The position numbers and the translations under genes were made by a program. Positions 43,827 through 56,211 of a stretch of DNA of 64,000 bases are shown piece after piece. The stretch is taken from NCBI GenBank assembly GCA_037126765.1, contig JBBCBC010000009.1, positions 22,962,870-23,026,869 on the forward strand, in the 5' to 3' direction. This DNA is from Stenogyne calaminthoides. Lineage: Eukaryota > Streptophyta > Magnoliopsida > Lamiales > Lamiaceae. The notes under the pieces are model-generated. The model saw only the letters and a program-made list of their open reading frames with translations, was not told the origin of the DNA and searched no databases. The first letter of the stretch is position 1. Each line of letters starts with the position of its first letter.

Positions 43827-44174
43827 AGTTTTTTTAATTTAAATGTTATTTTAATATGTATAATGAAATTAGTATATAATTATAAATTATATAATAAATT
43901 AAATAAATTTAGTCACTTACGCATATATATAATAAAATTTTCATATAATAAAAAAATGTATTAACAAAAAAAAAAATTAAAGATCAATTGGTGGGTGGAC
44001 AAGATAAATTTAATATTAATTACAATTCATATCTTACAATAATCTTACATTAACAAATTATACTAGTATTCAATCGTGTATCGCGTGAGTCCATGTGTTA
44101 AAGTTTCAAAAAGCAAAATATAATTAGAGCATGAAAAAATGGCACGGAGGAATAAATTTGTCCTAATATATATG
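43558..44174. other. AT-rich spacer with TA microsatellite
   Basis: (TA)n at about 43787-43820. No gene supported. Confidence 0.6.
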
Positions 44175-44176
44175 TA

Positions 44177-44429
44177 CTTCCTTCGTCCTGAAATCGTTTG
44201 AACATTTACTATTTAAAATAATAAAGTAATGACATGTGGTGTAAATAAAAGAAATAAAATTGAATTTAGCTTAAGAAAAGCAATAGCATAATGTGTCATA
44301 GTTAAATGCATTGAGAATATAATTTATATTAATATAATTTCTTTATGTTTTATTTTTAAAAAAATTATTCAATTAAATTTAAAACGAATTTTTTTTAATA
44401 AATGTTCAAACGATTCAAAAACAGGAGAG
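44177..44429. mobile_element. Stowaway-like MITE (253 bp)
   Basis: CTTCCTTCGTCCTGAAATCG at the left and the complement of CGATTCAAAAACAGGAGAG at the right form inverted ends of about 30 bp (ending GTTTGAACATTTA), flanked by TA on both sides (44175-44176, 44430-44431). TA duplication and CTYCCTYCGTCC-type ends are typical of Tc1/mariner Stowaway MITEs. Confidence 0.8.
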
Positions 44430-44431
44430 TA

Positions 44432-46200
44432 TTGTTTTCCATTGGATCCGAGGCGAGCCCATGAATCTGGGCGCCTTTTAGATGGGATACCCGTAAATTC
44501 AAAATTACTGGATAGCGACACATCAGTCTACTTGTACACTTCATTGTGTAAATTATTTAATTCACGGTTTGGATTGCACAGTAAGTTTCAAAAATTCAAA
44601 TATTTTAATAATGACTCTCCAAACGAGGTAACTCGTTGAATTCACCACCAAGTAGTCAGTCTGGACAACACTGCACCATCTCCCAATTTTCAACCAATAC
44701 TCCTTCTATTTTATCAAATTACACTTTTCCATATTTTAGTATAACAAATTGCATGATTGTAAAATGCATTATGAATGCACGATGCACTTGGATGCACATG
44801 AGACTTACTCTTTTGTTATAGGCTAGCATATTTTAATTTTCACGCTTGCCCGAGAAAAACGTCGGTCAGGAAACCTTTTCTGCCAAAATACTGTAGCTCT
44901 TGATAGAACAAATCTTAACTCAACCCTCCGATATATTTTTTTATTGTTTTGTTGATCTAGTATTTGTCAAAATTTCCCTCTCTCTTTCACTTCTTGTTAC
45001 CTCTGAAATTTCTTCTAATCAATTCATGACTCAATCGACGCCGTCCTCATCGGGACGCCATATTTGTCATCTCGCTGCCGTCTTTATCTACTGCCCCTAT
45101 TTCTCTGCCTTCCTCGACGCAAACCGTTTCTGGAAACAAATTTTTGAAATTTGAGTTATATATGGAACAACCAAACAGAGATTGACATTTATGGAGACCA
45201 AAAAAAAAATACAAACCAGACCAGAGAAGAGCAGTTGTGGGCTGTGGTGGTGGGGCAATTAGAGAAGAAAGGGGGTTTCGTTCTTTTTTTAGAACGAATG
45301 GGTTCTCATTTTGATAATGGATATACCCAAATTAATTCTTAAGCCTTTTATATATATGATTTTTTGCTTTGTAGTATTTAATTAGGTAATGCTATTTTTT
45401 GTTAAATTATTATGTAGTATAAAGAAATTTGGTATTAATTTATTAAATTAAATTGGGAAAAAATTGAAATAGTACTAAAGGGTAAAATAGTATTTTCACT
45501 ATTTGCTTAGGTATTATCTCTCCTACCAAACAACCTATTAAGTTTTATAGCATTTTATTTTCATTTTACAAAATAATCATATTAAATACTTCCTCTCACC
45601 TTATTTTGGGGGTCCCACTATATTTTTTTTCACCTTTTCTTATCTCTCTTTTCTTGTATTTTCTCATACAATCTACCAAACGACCCTTAATTGCATGAAA
45701 CCCTTGCAATTTGAAAATTTTGCTCATAATTTGTTTGTAGTTAAAAATTGAAACAAAAGTTTCTCCTGATTTATAAAATTAAATTATTTATCTCTTTTCG
45801 TAAAAAAAAGTGAGTTGAATATTATCTCAATTTTTTTTTTCCAGAATGACATTAAAAATATAGAAAATAGATGAAACCGTTAACTATTTTTTTAAAGGGG
45901 GATTTCACATAATTTTATAAACCGCAAAGAAATTTCGTACAATTTTCAAATCACGAGAAAATTTCGCGCAACATTTCAAATCATAAAGAATTTTGTGTAA
46001 TTAACTCTTTTATTAAATATTTAATTAATTTAAGCATGTTTCTATATATATGATTAGATATTAGTCCTTGTGTGAAACAATAGTCGTAAAAATAGTTCAA
46101 ATAATTAAACTGATTTTCGTTGGATCCCAAACTGATGATACTTATTTGGTCTAAAGAGTATAAGGTAAGTCAAGAAAATGGTTAATAAAAAGGCTAGGTC
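44432..46200. other. AT-rich spacer; half copy of GTGCAC foldback
   Basis: 44757-44805 (AATGCATTATGAATGCACGA) matches one arm of the foldback at 46201-46418. Short open frames at 44900-45340 show no recognisable domain. The remaining sequence is AT-rich with no support for genes. Confidence 0.5.
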
Positions 46201-46418
46201 TTGTATGCACTCGGGTGCACCGTGCACTCATAGTGCATTTAAGAAGCGTGCAACTTGTTATGTTGAAAATTGCAACTTATTTACACAGAAAAGTGCAACT
46301 GTTAATATGGGAACATAGTTGCATGCTTCTGTTTGGAATAGTTGCATGTTTCTATTTTGTATAGTTGCACGCTTTTAAAATGCACTATAAGTGCATGGTG
46401 CACCTGGATGCACATGAG
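46201..46418. mobile_element. Foldback MITE with GTGCAC-rich arms
   Basis: The left arm 46201-46254 and right arm 46364-46418 are imperfect inverted repeats (GTGCACCGTGCACTCATAGT against the complement of TATAAGTGCATGGTGCACC). The middle has GTTGCATG-type words repeated. No clear target duplication. Confidence 0.65.
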
Positions 46419-46526
46419 TCGACCCACTCTAATAAAAAATGTATAACAAAATTTAATTAATTACACACATGCACGTGTATGAAACAATAAGCAAATAGTA
46501 TAAAGTTTCTAAAAAATTGTTATAAC

Positions 46527-46959
46527 TGATGCGAGAAAGATATAAAAAATGATAAATCAATTGAATAAACCGACACCGAAATTTTACGTGGTTCACTAAC
46601 AATTTGTTAGCTACGTCCACGGGCAGAAGAGAGGATCTCGTATATTATTCAGAACAGATAACAATATAAAACTCAAATGGAAATATAAATAATAATCCCT
46701 AACTGATTGGGTCTAAGTTAATAAGCTCAAAACCGAAACCGACTAGGCCTAAATTAATAAGCTCAAAACCGAAACTGACTGATGCACTTGTATCAAAGAG
46801 GCCTGGGCTTCTTAAATAACATTAGGAAGCCCTTCACCTTTTTCCACAATCCGATGTGGGAAAGAATAGGACTTCTTATAGGATTAGGAAGTCCTCCAAC
46901 TTTTGATACAATCCGATGTGGGATAAAACAAAACTTCTTTATTTTACACAATTCCAACA
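46527..46959 (-). repeat. 3' LTR of copia fragment G
   Basis: Ends ACAATTCCAACA on plus, followed by AATCTCCACCTTGGT, whose complement ACCAAGGTGGAGATT is a polypurine tract; so this is a 3' LTR on minus. The left edge TGATGCGAGAAAG is the likely U5 end (not confirmed by a second copy). It contains ACGTGGTTCACT and CTACGTCCAC, a block related to LTRs A and C. Confidence 0.7.
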
Positions 46960-47404
46960 AATCTCCACCTTGGTAAAATAACAGAAAACTTCATTGTCTC
47001 CACCTTGATTTGAGTCCTCTCACAGATCAACAGATGTACCAGATGCACCATAAAAGTGCCAGACGTACGAGCAACTCCTCGTACACAGATTTGCCCCCAA
47101 GACAGGGCAACTAACAGCTTGTAATATTTAACAAGTTCAAACAGTGTTGGAACTTGTTATTTGGAACCGGCTTGGTGAACATATTAGCTGGGCTATCAGT
47201 AGTCCCAACTTTCTTCACCTTAACTCTCTTCTCACTTCTCAGAAAATGATACCTGACATCAATATGCTTCGTTCTCTCATGATGAACTTGATCATTGGCT
47301 AAACATATTGCACTCAGATTGTCACAGAATACAGTTGCATAATCATTATATAAACCAAGATCACTAATCAACCATCTATTACAACCAAAATGATATTTCT
47401 CCAA
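46960..47404 (-). pseudogene. Copia G RNase H C-terminus and 3' region
   Basis: 47404-47111 reads LISDLGLYNDYATVFCDNLS, AICLANDQVHHERTKHIDVR and MFTKPVPNNKF, the end of RNase H in Tork-like copia elements. The stop is at 47111, then about 150 bp to the LTR. Everything upstream is missing: the fragment breaks near 47380-47404 against F sequence. Confidence 0.85.
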
Positions 47405-47559
47405 TCAAGTTCTTTAACAATCTGGCATATCAAGACATGTAAAAAGATAATGAGATATTATCTTTGAGCATAAACATAAAATTTTCATTGATGTACGATA
47501 AGAGTTACAGATTACAATGAAAAAAAAAAGCAGAAGTACAAAGTCTTCAGTCTTCTTCC

Positions 47560-48471
47560 ACTTCATCCTCTGGCACTTCCAGGTTGAACATCCCGTAGTA
47601 TCTCTTATTCAGTTCATCTCTTGCCTTGATGATTTCAGGGTTGTTTCCTGTTAGGCCTAGCTGGATGGCATACTAGGCTTGAGAAATGGCTGCCTCATTT
47701 ACATAGCCATTCTCAAACCTAGGAGCTGGGTACATGTATGGACCAGGAGCTACTATCTGAGTGTTTCCTTCATCTGCCAAGTTGATCCAACTTTGCAGGT
47801 ACTTAGGATAGAATGTCAGTAAGTACTCAATAAAGGCTTCATTCTTATCCGAGTTGCTCCCCCTCCATTCTCTCAGAATCTCATAATAGAACCAGAAGGT
47901 TCTCTTGATCTCTTCTCATGCATCATTGAACTCAGATAGGCATCCACTTGTCAATGTCTGCCCACTTCGAAGTCTTTTACGTACCTCTCCTTTTGCTTAG
48001 AATTTTTTTTGAATCCACCTCTTATTTTCTCGTTTCTTCTTCTTTTTTCTTTTTCGATCGAGGAGGAGCACCAGATCTTCGGGCGGCAGCTTCTTTTCTC
48101 CTTTTCAATCTGCGGCCTTCGAGTCTTCTTGGTATCAAAAGTCTCTGGTTGAGCTTCGATTTCCTTTTTCGTCCTTCATCTGATTCTTCAAAATCCATAA
48201 TCAGCTTCCTTTGAGTAGGTTTAGCTACCTTTGCTCTTTTCTTCTTTTCAGTTTCAACAAAGGCAACTACTTTTCTCTTTTCTAGTCTGGCTTGTTCTTC
48301 TTCTGCCTTGCTTGTTCCAACCATCCTTCTATCACTCAATTTCTCAGAAATTACTTCCTGAACGGTTTGCTCAGATGTTTGAGTGAAGATAGGTTTCTCA
48401 GCTTCTTTGAACTTTAGTTTCTCAGTGGCTTCAATTTCTCTTAAGGCATCAACAATTTTCTTTCCTTCAGC
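47560..48471 (-). pseudogene. F post-pol ORF, C-terminal part
   Basis: Broken frames: 48339-48022 is Lys/Arg/Glu-rich (RKRKSKLNQRLLIPRRLEGR), with shorter pieces to 47560. The high charge suggests a nucleic-acid-binding or nuclear-targeting tail, but no domain is recognised. Confidence 0.5.
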
Positions 48472-49230
48472 TTATTTTTGAGTCTTTCTCTCCAAGGTTT
48501 GTGCCAACAACTCACTTAATTTGCCACCAGGTCTTTCCCCCTTTTTGGCACCATACCTTGGGAGTAGTTGAGTCAGTGCAGTATCCATATAGTATTGCTC
48601 CTTACTCATACTGCCCACTTCTCCTGCCAACTGATTATGTTCATCTTCTAGCCTTATCATGTAATTCTTGTCCATTGAGAACTCATCCGAAAGAGGAGCA
48701 AACTGTTTTGAGAAGACATCATGCATCATCTCTGTCATCTTGGTCATGAGCAGAGAGCCCATTTCCTCAATAGTTGTTTTGATCATCAGATCATTCTTCT
48801 CAATCAGCTTGGCTTCAAGATAGGCAGTTCTTTCTTGATACATCTGCTTCATGTTGGCATTAAGCTCAGTATGTACTCCATCAATCTTTCCATCTAATGC
48901 AACTAATTTACTTGATAGAGTTGTTTGAAGCATATCAGATGATGAACTCAGGTTCTCCATTTTCTGATTTTGAGCAGCCAGAACTAACTCCATCTGAGTC
49001 ATCTTGTCTGTGAGAATTGTTTGTAGCATGCTTGATGAAGAGCTTAGATTCTCAAGCTTTTGAGATTGACCTGTCAGCATCTCTTCCATCCTTGGCTCTA
49101 TCTTCTTTAACTCATCCAGGATTGGTGTGAAATCAACCACTGGAGTTTGTACAACATTTTCCAACTGAGCCTCAGTCTGAAGAATGCTAACTTTAGTCTT
49201 GAGGTTGTCTGATATCAGTTGGTTCAGCAT
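48472..49230 (-). pseudogene. F post-pol ORF, coiled-coil part
   Basis: 252 residues open with clear heptad-like character and an internal repeat: QSQKLENLSSSSSMLQTIL and NQKMENLSSSSDMLQTTL. No membrane segment. Corresponds in position to the A3 coiled-coil region at 24316-25350. Ends at a stop at 48472; the same protein seems to continue in broken form. Confidence 0.65.
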
Positions 49231-50362
49231 CAGTATCTGTCCCCATCTGACTCTCAGTTTCCTTCTCTTTCTCAGTATCTATCTGAGGTTCCTTCTCCTT
49301 TTCAGATTTCTTTACTGCATCATCTCTCTTATCCTTATCTTTATTTTTATCATGGGAGCTGGAAGCATCAACTCCTTCAGTAGCTTTCTTTTCAGCTAGC
49401 TTCTTTTTCACTAATTCATCAAAATCAGCAGCTTTCATTCTCAGCTTGGTTTTTCTGAAACCTGAGAATTCAGTCAGGGCAGCTGTCTCAGCATTCCACC
49501 ACTCTTCTCCTCTGTATGAAGCAATGTTCAGCATCTCCGGGAGTGTTTGATTCGGAATATACACTGTGGTTCTGAGCCTGAAGAACATATCCTGAAGGTC
49601 AGGATAGGCATTCAGCTCAGGGTATCTGTCTAAGATGAACCGTTCCCCCTTGCTTCGCTATTCAGTCTCTTCGGCTTGTCCCTTCTTCAATCTTGGGCTT
49701 TCAGAAGCAGTAGATTCAGAGTGTATGAGTTCTAGAGCTGATGGATGTAGAAATGGTTCATTCAGAAGCGCATCCAAGTTCAGCAATTCCTGAGATTCAG
49801 ACTGATCTGGAGTCTGAACAGGTCTTTCTTCAGTAGGGATCTGAGGTCCCTTGAAGATTTCCTGAGAGATTTTATCTGAGCTCAGAGAAGTTTCGAGTAC
49901 CTCAGAAAAAACATGTTCCTCAGTTTCTTGCTCCTGCACATTTGTCACTACCTGAGCAAGAACCTGAAGTGGAGATTTCAACCCTTCCTGGCCTTCAGGT
50001 TGAGTTTCTTCAGTTTCACTGGCCTCCTTCTCAGCAATAGATTGAAGCCTTCTGCGCTTCTGAGGAGCCAGTGCTTTCTTCTTCAGTTTCTCTCCTTTCT
50101 CTCTTTTAATTTGCATCAGGGCTTTCCCCCTGGCTTGTCTGGCTTCTTCATCAGTTTCTTCTTCAGCGGTCTCCGCCTGAGACTCAGAGTTTTTCTCTTT
50201 CTTTCCTTTCAAAGTCTTCTTAGTTGGTTTGAACATGATTTTTGACTTTTGAAAGGAAGTGGAATCGGCAAAGATGTCCTCCTCTTCTCTGCACGTTTCC
50301 AAGATAAATGCAATCTTGGTTGCATGTAGAATCTTTCCTTTGATAACTACAGAGCCATTCAC
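49193..50362 (-). pseudogene. F post-pol ORF, acidic/basic middle part
   Basis: Two open stretches, 50362-49658 and 49588-49193, with a stop and frame change between. Highly charged, with Glu- and Lys-rich low complexity (KEKNSESQAETAEEETDEEA; EKEKETESQMGTDTDAEP). Probably an unstructured linker like the Pro-rich part in A3. No known domain. Confidence 0.55.
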
Positions 50363-50479
50363 CTTCTGAATTTATTTTGCTTGATCACTCACCACCTTGA
50401 TCAAATAGTGCAACCAATTGAATGTCGTGGAAGGTGAATCTTCAATCGTCCCCATTAGCCTTAACTTAGGCGTGCTTAT

Positions 50480-50995
50480 CTATTCGAAACTACCAGATCT
50501 ACTCATGATGCATTTGCTTACAATATCCAACAATACTCGATATTTAGGCTTCAAATGCCTCTTATTCAGAGTAGCTTCAAACTTTACTGGATGCTCAGTA
50601 ATTTTATCCAAATATTCTTGTTCCCTACCCATCATGTATACCGTAGGGTCTTCACCTCTATCACTTAACTCATATATGGCATTTAAATTTTTAGGAATAA
50701 TATATAATTCCCTAACAAAATCCACATATTTCGAACCATGCTCCAAATGCGAGACTGTAATCTGAGATTCTATGCAATTCTCATCATCTAACTGCATATT
50801 AGAGATAAACTCAATTACCTCTTTCGCATATTCGGCCTCTGGTTGATTCGTGACCAGGCATGTAAGCTTTGCCAAACAAATCATATGCAACGCCTCCTCC
50901 TCGTGAGTTGCATTGGACGAGCTTTCTAGAGAAATGACATATTCGTACCAAGGTTTATTGGAAATGGCGAGTTTGTCGTATATAGAAAGTGTCAT
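50480..50995 (-). pseudogene. F post-pol ORF, N-terminal domain
   Basis: Likely start at 50995 (MTLSIYDKLAISNKPWYEYV); an upstream Met at 51124 would add a Ser/Phe-rich leader. ICLAKLTCLVTNQPEAEYA, SKYVDFVRELYIIPKNLNAI and LKPKYRVLLDIVSKCI. The last block pairs with LKRKYRLLFGIFSKVI in A3. Open for about 170 residues to a stop at 50480, then the frame continues in pieces. Function unknown. Confidence 0.65.
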
Positions 50996-51124
50996 TTTTG
51001 GAGAATTTCTGGTGAAGGGTTTTGAGATAGGTGAAAATTTCTGGACAATCGAGGGTTTCGAAGCAGAGTGTTTGTGAAGATGAAGGCTTTTTGGAATATG
51101 GCTTTGAAAGAAAAAAAAATTCAA

Positions 51125-51632
51125 TGGATATGGGATTTTGATTTATGGAAAATTGCGTAGATGAAGAAATCGACGGTTGAGATTAAAAACTGACTAAAAC
51201 GGGTATATGAAAGGACGATTTCGCAAATACTAAGCCGTCAATTTATCCATATTGGTGATTAATGAACAGTGCTTTTAATTACTGTTCCTGCAGACCATTG
51301 ACTTTCCTCGTGGATTTCAAAGGTCCCGCCCAATTATTTCTTCAGGTGTTTTGTCATTTATTGCCAATGATTACTGAGATTCAATTAGACAATAAATGTG
51401 TTGCATGAGTTAATACTTCTTTAGACTAATTTTCTCCATCAGTCTTACTGAGTTTTGACCTTGATAAAATGTCAGTATAATACTGAGTACTGATCTTCAG
51501 GATAACTGAGTTTCCCAAGACTCGGTGTTCAGTACTCTCAATTTAATCCTGAGTTTTTCAGTAAAAACCTGAGAAAACTTCATGCATCTGAAAACCTTCA
51601 ATTTTTCAGATTTGCTTTATTCACCTGGATCC
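51125..51632 (-). other. F spacer between pol and post-pol ORF
   Basis: No reading frame. It contains a hairpin ACTGAG / CTCGGT around TTTCCCAAGA (about 51506-51527), positioned like the A3 hairpin near 27900. Ends with GATCC (51628-51632), the left target duplication of B2. Confidence 0.6.
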
Positions 51633-53459
51633 TGTTGGGATTATACTGGAAAGTTTGTTTTTACTTTGTATAATCAGACTGACTGAATTTTAGACTTATT
51701 TACTGAAATAAATTGTTTATCACTGATGCTTTAAATATCATCGAATGTTACATATATTTACTGCATAACTATTCAATAAATAGTACGTGTTACATTGTAG
51801 TTAATTTAGTGATACCAAGATCACAGAAGAGTAAATTAACATTTCCTTGTAACTAAAAGTACACCATTCACGACCTAGATGGAAATGAACAATCCATCGT
51901 GAAAGGTTGTAGTGTAAGGCTCAGATTGGTTTGTCTTGACCAAGAGATTACACTAGTGCATGACTGATGCATTGAAGAGGACCTACAGGAGGACGAATTC
52001 TTCAGAACTGAACTAGGAAGAATTAGACCTCAGTGGTTAGTTATTTCTTAATCTTTGTCCCTTAAATAGGATTGTGTGTGGTTAGTAACTATTTCTTTGA
52101 CTTATTATGGGAAGAGAATCAGTGAGATTCAATACCCTATATCTTGGGCAATATTATTGGTCACATGCGATTGCTAAGATTTAATACGGAGAATCGTGTG
52201 CAAGTACGCTTGTTCGATTTGCCCCCTTGGGAGGTTCATAAGTTTTATCATACCAAATCTTGCAAGTGGAACTAGTTTCCGGTATGGATAATAATGTTGA
52301 ACCATTCCTTTACCAAGGATTAAAGATATTAATTAATGGAAAGCTATTTCAGTGGCTTGAATTAATTAATGGGCTAGATAATCTTAAACACAGGAAATAA
52401 TAATCGGGAGTCATATTAACTGTAATATGGGTTAAGATGGATAGTGCAATATTAATTATGTAGTGGGATTAATTAATATTTATGGGCAATATTGATAATT
52501 CAAGGTCCACTGGAAGGTCCAATCTTAATTCTCCTAAAGGCCCCCCAAGTTGCCCAAGATAAAGTCCAATAACTGAAAAAGGTGTTTAAAAATAAAATAA
52601 ATTTGTTTCCTATTTTTCCTTGTCTTTTTTCGAAAATTATGGATAAGAGGGGAGAAAGATTTTCTTTGAATTTTGTTATGGAATGAAGATATGTATTCTT
52701 GGAATACAAGATTATCTCATTAAATTCAAGAAATCTCCCACTTGGTTATTCATATAGATAAATTTCGAAAATTTTGAAATATAAGGGAAAGAAAGATTTT
52801 CTTGATTTTCTTGAAAATATATTATGGAAGATATGTATTTCTTGAAATACAAGAATATCTCATAAATTCAAGAAGATCCAAATCTTTGAATCTTTTCTCC
52901 TAACATTTCGAAAATCTCCATAACATGATGAGGTGGAATTTTTGTGGAATATTTTAATTATGGGGAAAAGAATATAGGAGATATATTCAAGATTTCTTGG
53001 AGATCAAGAAAAGATTTTCCCACATTGTTTTTCTTCCCTAAAAATCGACCACCACCCCATCTATAAATAGGGGATGATTCTTTCATTCCCAAGTGCAATT
53101 CCATGTGCTGGAAAAATTAGTAAATCCACAAAGGTGGTGCAACAAAGTTTATTTTTCCTTTTGTTAATTGTTCGCGAGTATCCTTCCACCGGATTGTCGA
53201 GCAAGGACTAGGGAATACTTGGGAAGGACTTTTGGTGTGTTTTCATATACAAGACCATTGTCATTCCAAGAGGTAAGTTCGCGTAAACTCGTAGTAATTC
53301 CGCATGCGTAGGATTTACGTGAACTGTTTATATGCATGATTTGTTGTTGAATTATTATTTGAATTAATATGGGTTAATTCATGCTAGTAATAATTATCAG
53401 AATTAAATTTGTATTTAAATATTCATCCCGAATAGATCCGGGCAAATAATTCCCCAACA
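51633..53459 (+). repeat. B2 5' LTR
   Basis: TGTTGGGATTATACTGGAAA to TTCCCCAACA, 1827 bp. TATA box at 53061-53070. The U3 keeps the TTCNNGAA boxes (near 52726, 52800, 52830 and 52866). Confidence 0.95.
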
Positions 53460-53461
53460 AC

Positions 53462-53473
53462 TGGTATCAGAGC
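53462..53473 (+). other. B2 primer binding site
   Basis: TGGTATCAGAGC, perfect tRNA-Met-type PBS two bases after the LTR. Confidence 0.92.
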
Positions 53474-53789
53474 CTCGATTTCAGGCTCTGAATTTTAAAT
53501 TGTAATTTAATTCGTTGTCATTAAATTTGAAATTGGATAGTTGAATTGCTAGATCTTTTTTGCAGGTATCCAATTGTCATGAAATTTAATGTGTTTATTT
53601 ATGCATGCATATAAATTGTGGTTTTTTAATTCGATTCGTTCGGATTCGTTTTACCTCGTGAGAAAATCCACGAGTAGATTAGAATTTGTTTGATTTGATC
53701 AATGTACTAGACTAGTCTAGATCTAGGTTTATTTATTTTTTTAGTAAATAAATTGTAACCAGATCGGAAAACGAAAGCGGAAATGAAGA

Positions 53790-54235
53790 ATTAAAAGACG
53801 ATCCTAATCCCGGGCGTAAGGGTATGCATCGAACGCGCGTTAAAGGAGGCATCGCCACGCCGACGCCGACGCTAGCGGTTTCAAGACGGGCGTTGGGCGA
53901 GGCGAGGGGGCGGAGGCGCTGGATCTCGGATCTGTCGGGCGCGAGCGGCGACGCCGGCGACCCGTAGCGACGCGCTGGCGCTGCGTGGGCGGCGGATGCC
54001 GCAAGGCACTCCACCGACGGCGACGCGGCGAAGATTCGGGCGACGCAAGCGACAGTAAGGGCGACGCGGGCGATAAGTGCCGAGGCGAGCGGCGCGTTAA
54101 GCGACACGCCGATAGGGTCGCGAGCGATGCGCGACGTGAGCCGGGCGCTTCGGCGTGTGCGCACGGATGCCATTCGACACGGCCGGGGGGTGCTAGGCGG
54201 GCACTCCGACCCGCGAGCTGGTTGATGACGTGGCT
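53790..54235 (+). other. GC-rich, CpG-dense leader of B2
   Basis: GGCGACGCGGGCGA-like words repeat irregularly, giving open frames on both strands (for example 53733-54173 minus) without similarity to gag. Same position as 15060-15475 in B1. Confidence 0.7.
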
Positions 54236-55007
54236 TGATAAGGCGTTTTTATTAAACGATCAAGTGGGAGCTTTTCTAGACGAACGGTGAAGGCTATGAA
54301 GACGATTTCTCAAGATCAAGACATGACAAAGTTAACCATGACAATTGGATAAATGTGTCCAATATGTTTAATTTTTGTCTTGATGTTTAAGTGTTATTTA
54401 TGCTTATTTAAATTGTGTTTAAATTTGCGATGCATGAGAAAATGTTTTGAAAAATCTCACTTTCGAAAGTTACTAAGTATGTTTAAACAATTAATTGACA
54501 ATTTTATTCCGGATAATAAAATTGAATTAATTATTGACCTCCATGATTTATTTATTTGTGAATTCTTTTGGAGAAATTCCCCCTAATGGATCGGTCAAAA
54601 GATAGCTTTCACATGAATAAATTCCTAACGGATGATTGTGGATTATTACTAGTGGCGACGATGACCCTCCCCACGAGGCTCGTTCAAAGCGAAATAATAA
54701 TTCTGTATTTAATCATGGTTATTACTTAGGTATAAAATTGATATGCATATACTTCCCAAGTCCCTCGTCAATTTTTATTGGTCAAGTGGGAGCCAACTAT
54801 TAATCTGGATATTAAAGGTTTGTAAATCGTTCTTGTTTGTAACTCGCTTGAATGAGTTTAAATAATGACCCACCCCACGTGGCTTATTTAAACTGCTTTA
54901 GATGTTAGTGATGCATGTTCATATTTTTTGGAGATTTTAATATGAAACATGTGATCGAATTTTGTGATATACTTGTGCTTATGCATATTATTATTTATTT
55001 CACCATC

Positions 55008-55850
55008 ATGTCGCAACCTTTTAATCCACTGTTCAATATACTTAAAGACAATTTGCTTACTAGTGAAAACTTTGTTGATTGGAGTCGTAAACTTACAATT
55101 GTCCTCACTGCACAAAGTCATAACTGGGTTCTCACTACACCTAAACCAGAAAAGGCGAATGACGATTCAAGTGAATCGGTTAAGAAAAAAGTATCTTGAT
55201 GGGGAGGCGTTCCAACGAAATGGCAAAGTGTACCATCTTGGCTTCAATGTCGATGTGTTGCAACACCAACACCGTGAATGTTGAGACCGGGCTGCGGACA
55301 TCATGACTAGTCTTAAAGTGATGTTTCAACATCGAACAGGTGGCTTCTCGTCGGATCACCATGAGGGACTTGCTCTCTATGAAAATGGTGGAGGGAACGC
55401 CCGTAAGGGAGCACGTTCTCCAGATGATGGCTCACCTTAACAAACTTGAGGTACTTGGCGCCGAATACGACATTGAGACCCAAATCAATTTCGTGGTCCA
55501 TTCTCTGCAGAAATTTTTTGAACAGTTCAGGTTGAACTATCAGATGAATAATCAGAAGTTCTCGATGCCTGATCTATTGCAAGCTTTGGTCTCGGCAGAG
55601 GCGATATTGGGGCAAAAGAGCCAAGTCTTGGTGGCAAATGGACCTTCTTCTTCTTCTAGGCCAAGGGGTGGTAAGAACAAGAAAAAGGACAAGAGCCACA
55701 GGCAAGTGAACTCAAGTGTTGCCAAAGGCAAAGAAAAGGTGAAGGGAGGTGGAGGAGGAGCAAGCCCGCCTAAGGGGAGGTGCTTCAAGTCGCGGTGAGA
55801 GAGGACACCGAGGTCACTGTTCCAATCCCAAAAGGAATAGAAAGAAAGGT
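55008..55850 (+). pseudogene. B2 gag
   Basis: Start MSQPFNPLFNILKDN at 55008, chosen by alignment with B1. The N-terminal part is open to a stop at 55199 (TAQSHNWVLTTPKPEKAND). After two frame changes it continues at 55340-55798 with LSMKMVEGTPVREHVLQMM, LNKLEVLGAEYDIETQINFV and a Gly/Lys-rich basic stretch. The zinc knuckle (about 55782-55825) is split: CFKSR then stop, and ERGHRGHC in another frame, because AAGTCGCGG has one extra base relative to the B1 form. Capsid/nucleocapsid of the element. Confidence 0.8.
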
Positions 55851-56211
55851 AATTCTGACGCACTAGTTGTTGAAACTTGCTTAGCGGCGTATGCCTCCCA
55901 TTTATGGGTGGTGGATACGGGATCCACTGATCATGTATGTTTCACTTTACAGGGGTTCAAGCGGACCCGACAACTTAGGGAGTGAGATCCTCATCACACT
56001 GGGCGATCTTCATGAGTGGCGGTGAAGCGATGGGGAGAAGTGCACCTGTCTTTTGAACACGAGTTTTAATTTTAAGAGATGTACTTTTACGTTCGAATTT
56101 TTAGAAAGAACTTGATTTCAGGTTTCTAAACTTTACCTTGATGGATATTCGGTTACTTTTGATAAAGTTGTTACCATTTCTCTTTATGATAAATTTATCT
56201 GTCATGGAACG
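55851..56211 (+). pseudogene. B2 protease
   Basis: AYASHLWVVDTGSTDHVCF at about 55885-55944 with intact catalytic Asp-Thr-Gly. A stop follows at 55983, with an apparent deletion. LDGYSVTF-like sequence near 56140-56170 leads into integrase. Compared with B1 the 26-bp repeat region is single-copy. Confidence 0.75.

Larger units (their letters stand above)
47406..51632 (-). mobile_element. Copia element F, post-pol part (continues at 62578)
   Basis: Minus-strand element related to family A: its pol end is at 62583 onward and its post-pol ORF is here. B2 splits it with GATCC duplications. Its 3' LTR is missing; the G fragment joins near 47405. The 47410-47560 stretch resembles the A3 3' untranslated region (GATTACAATGAAAAAA). 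Confidence 0.75.

Noticed and set aside
44900..45342. Possible small host gene in the AT-rich spacer.
   Set aside because: Frames are short, low-complexity, and lack recognisable motif or splice structure.
50418..50765. Plus-strand frames opposite the F post-pol ORF (also 49913-50245).
   Set aside because: Shadows of the minus-strand coding region with no domain.
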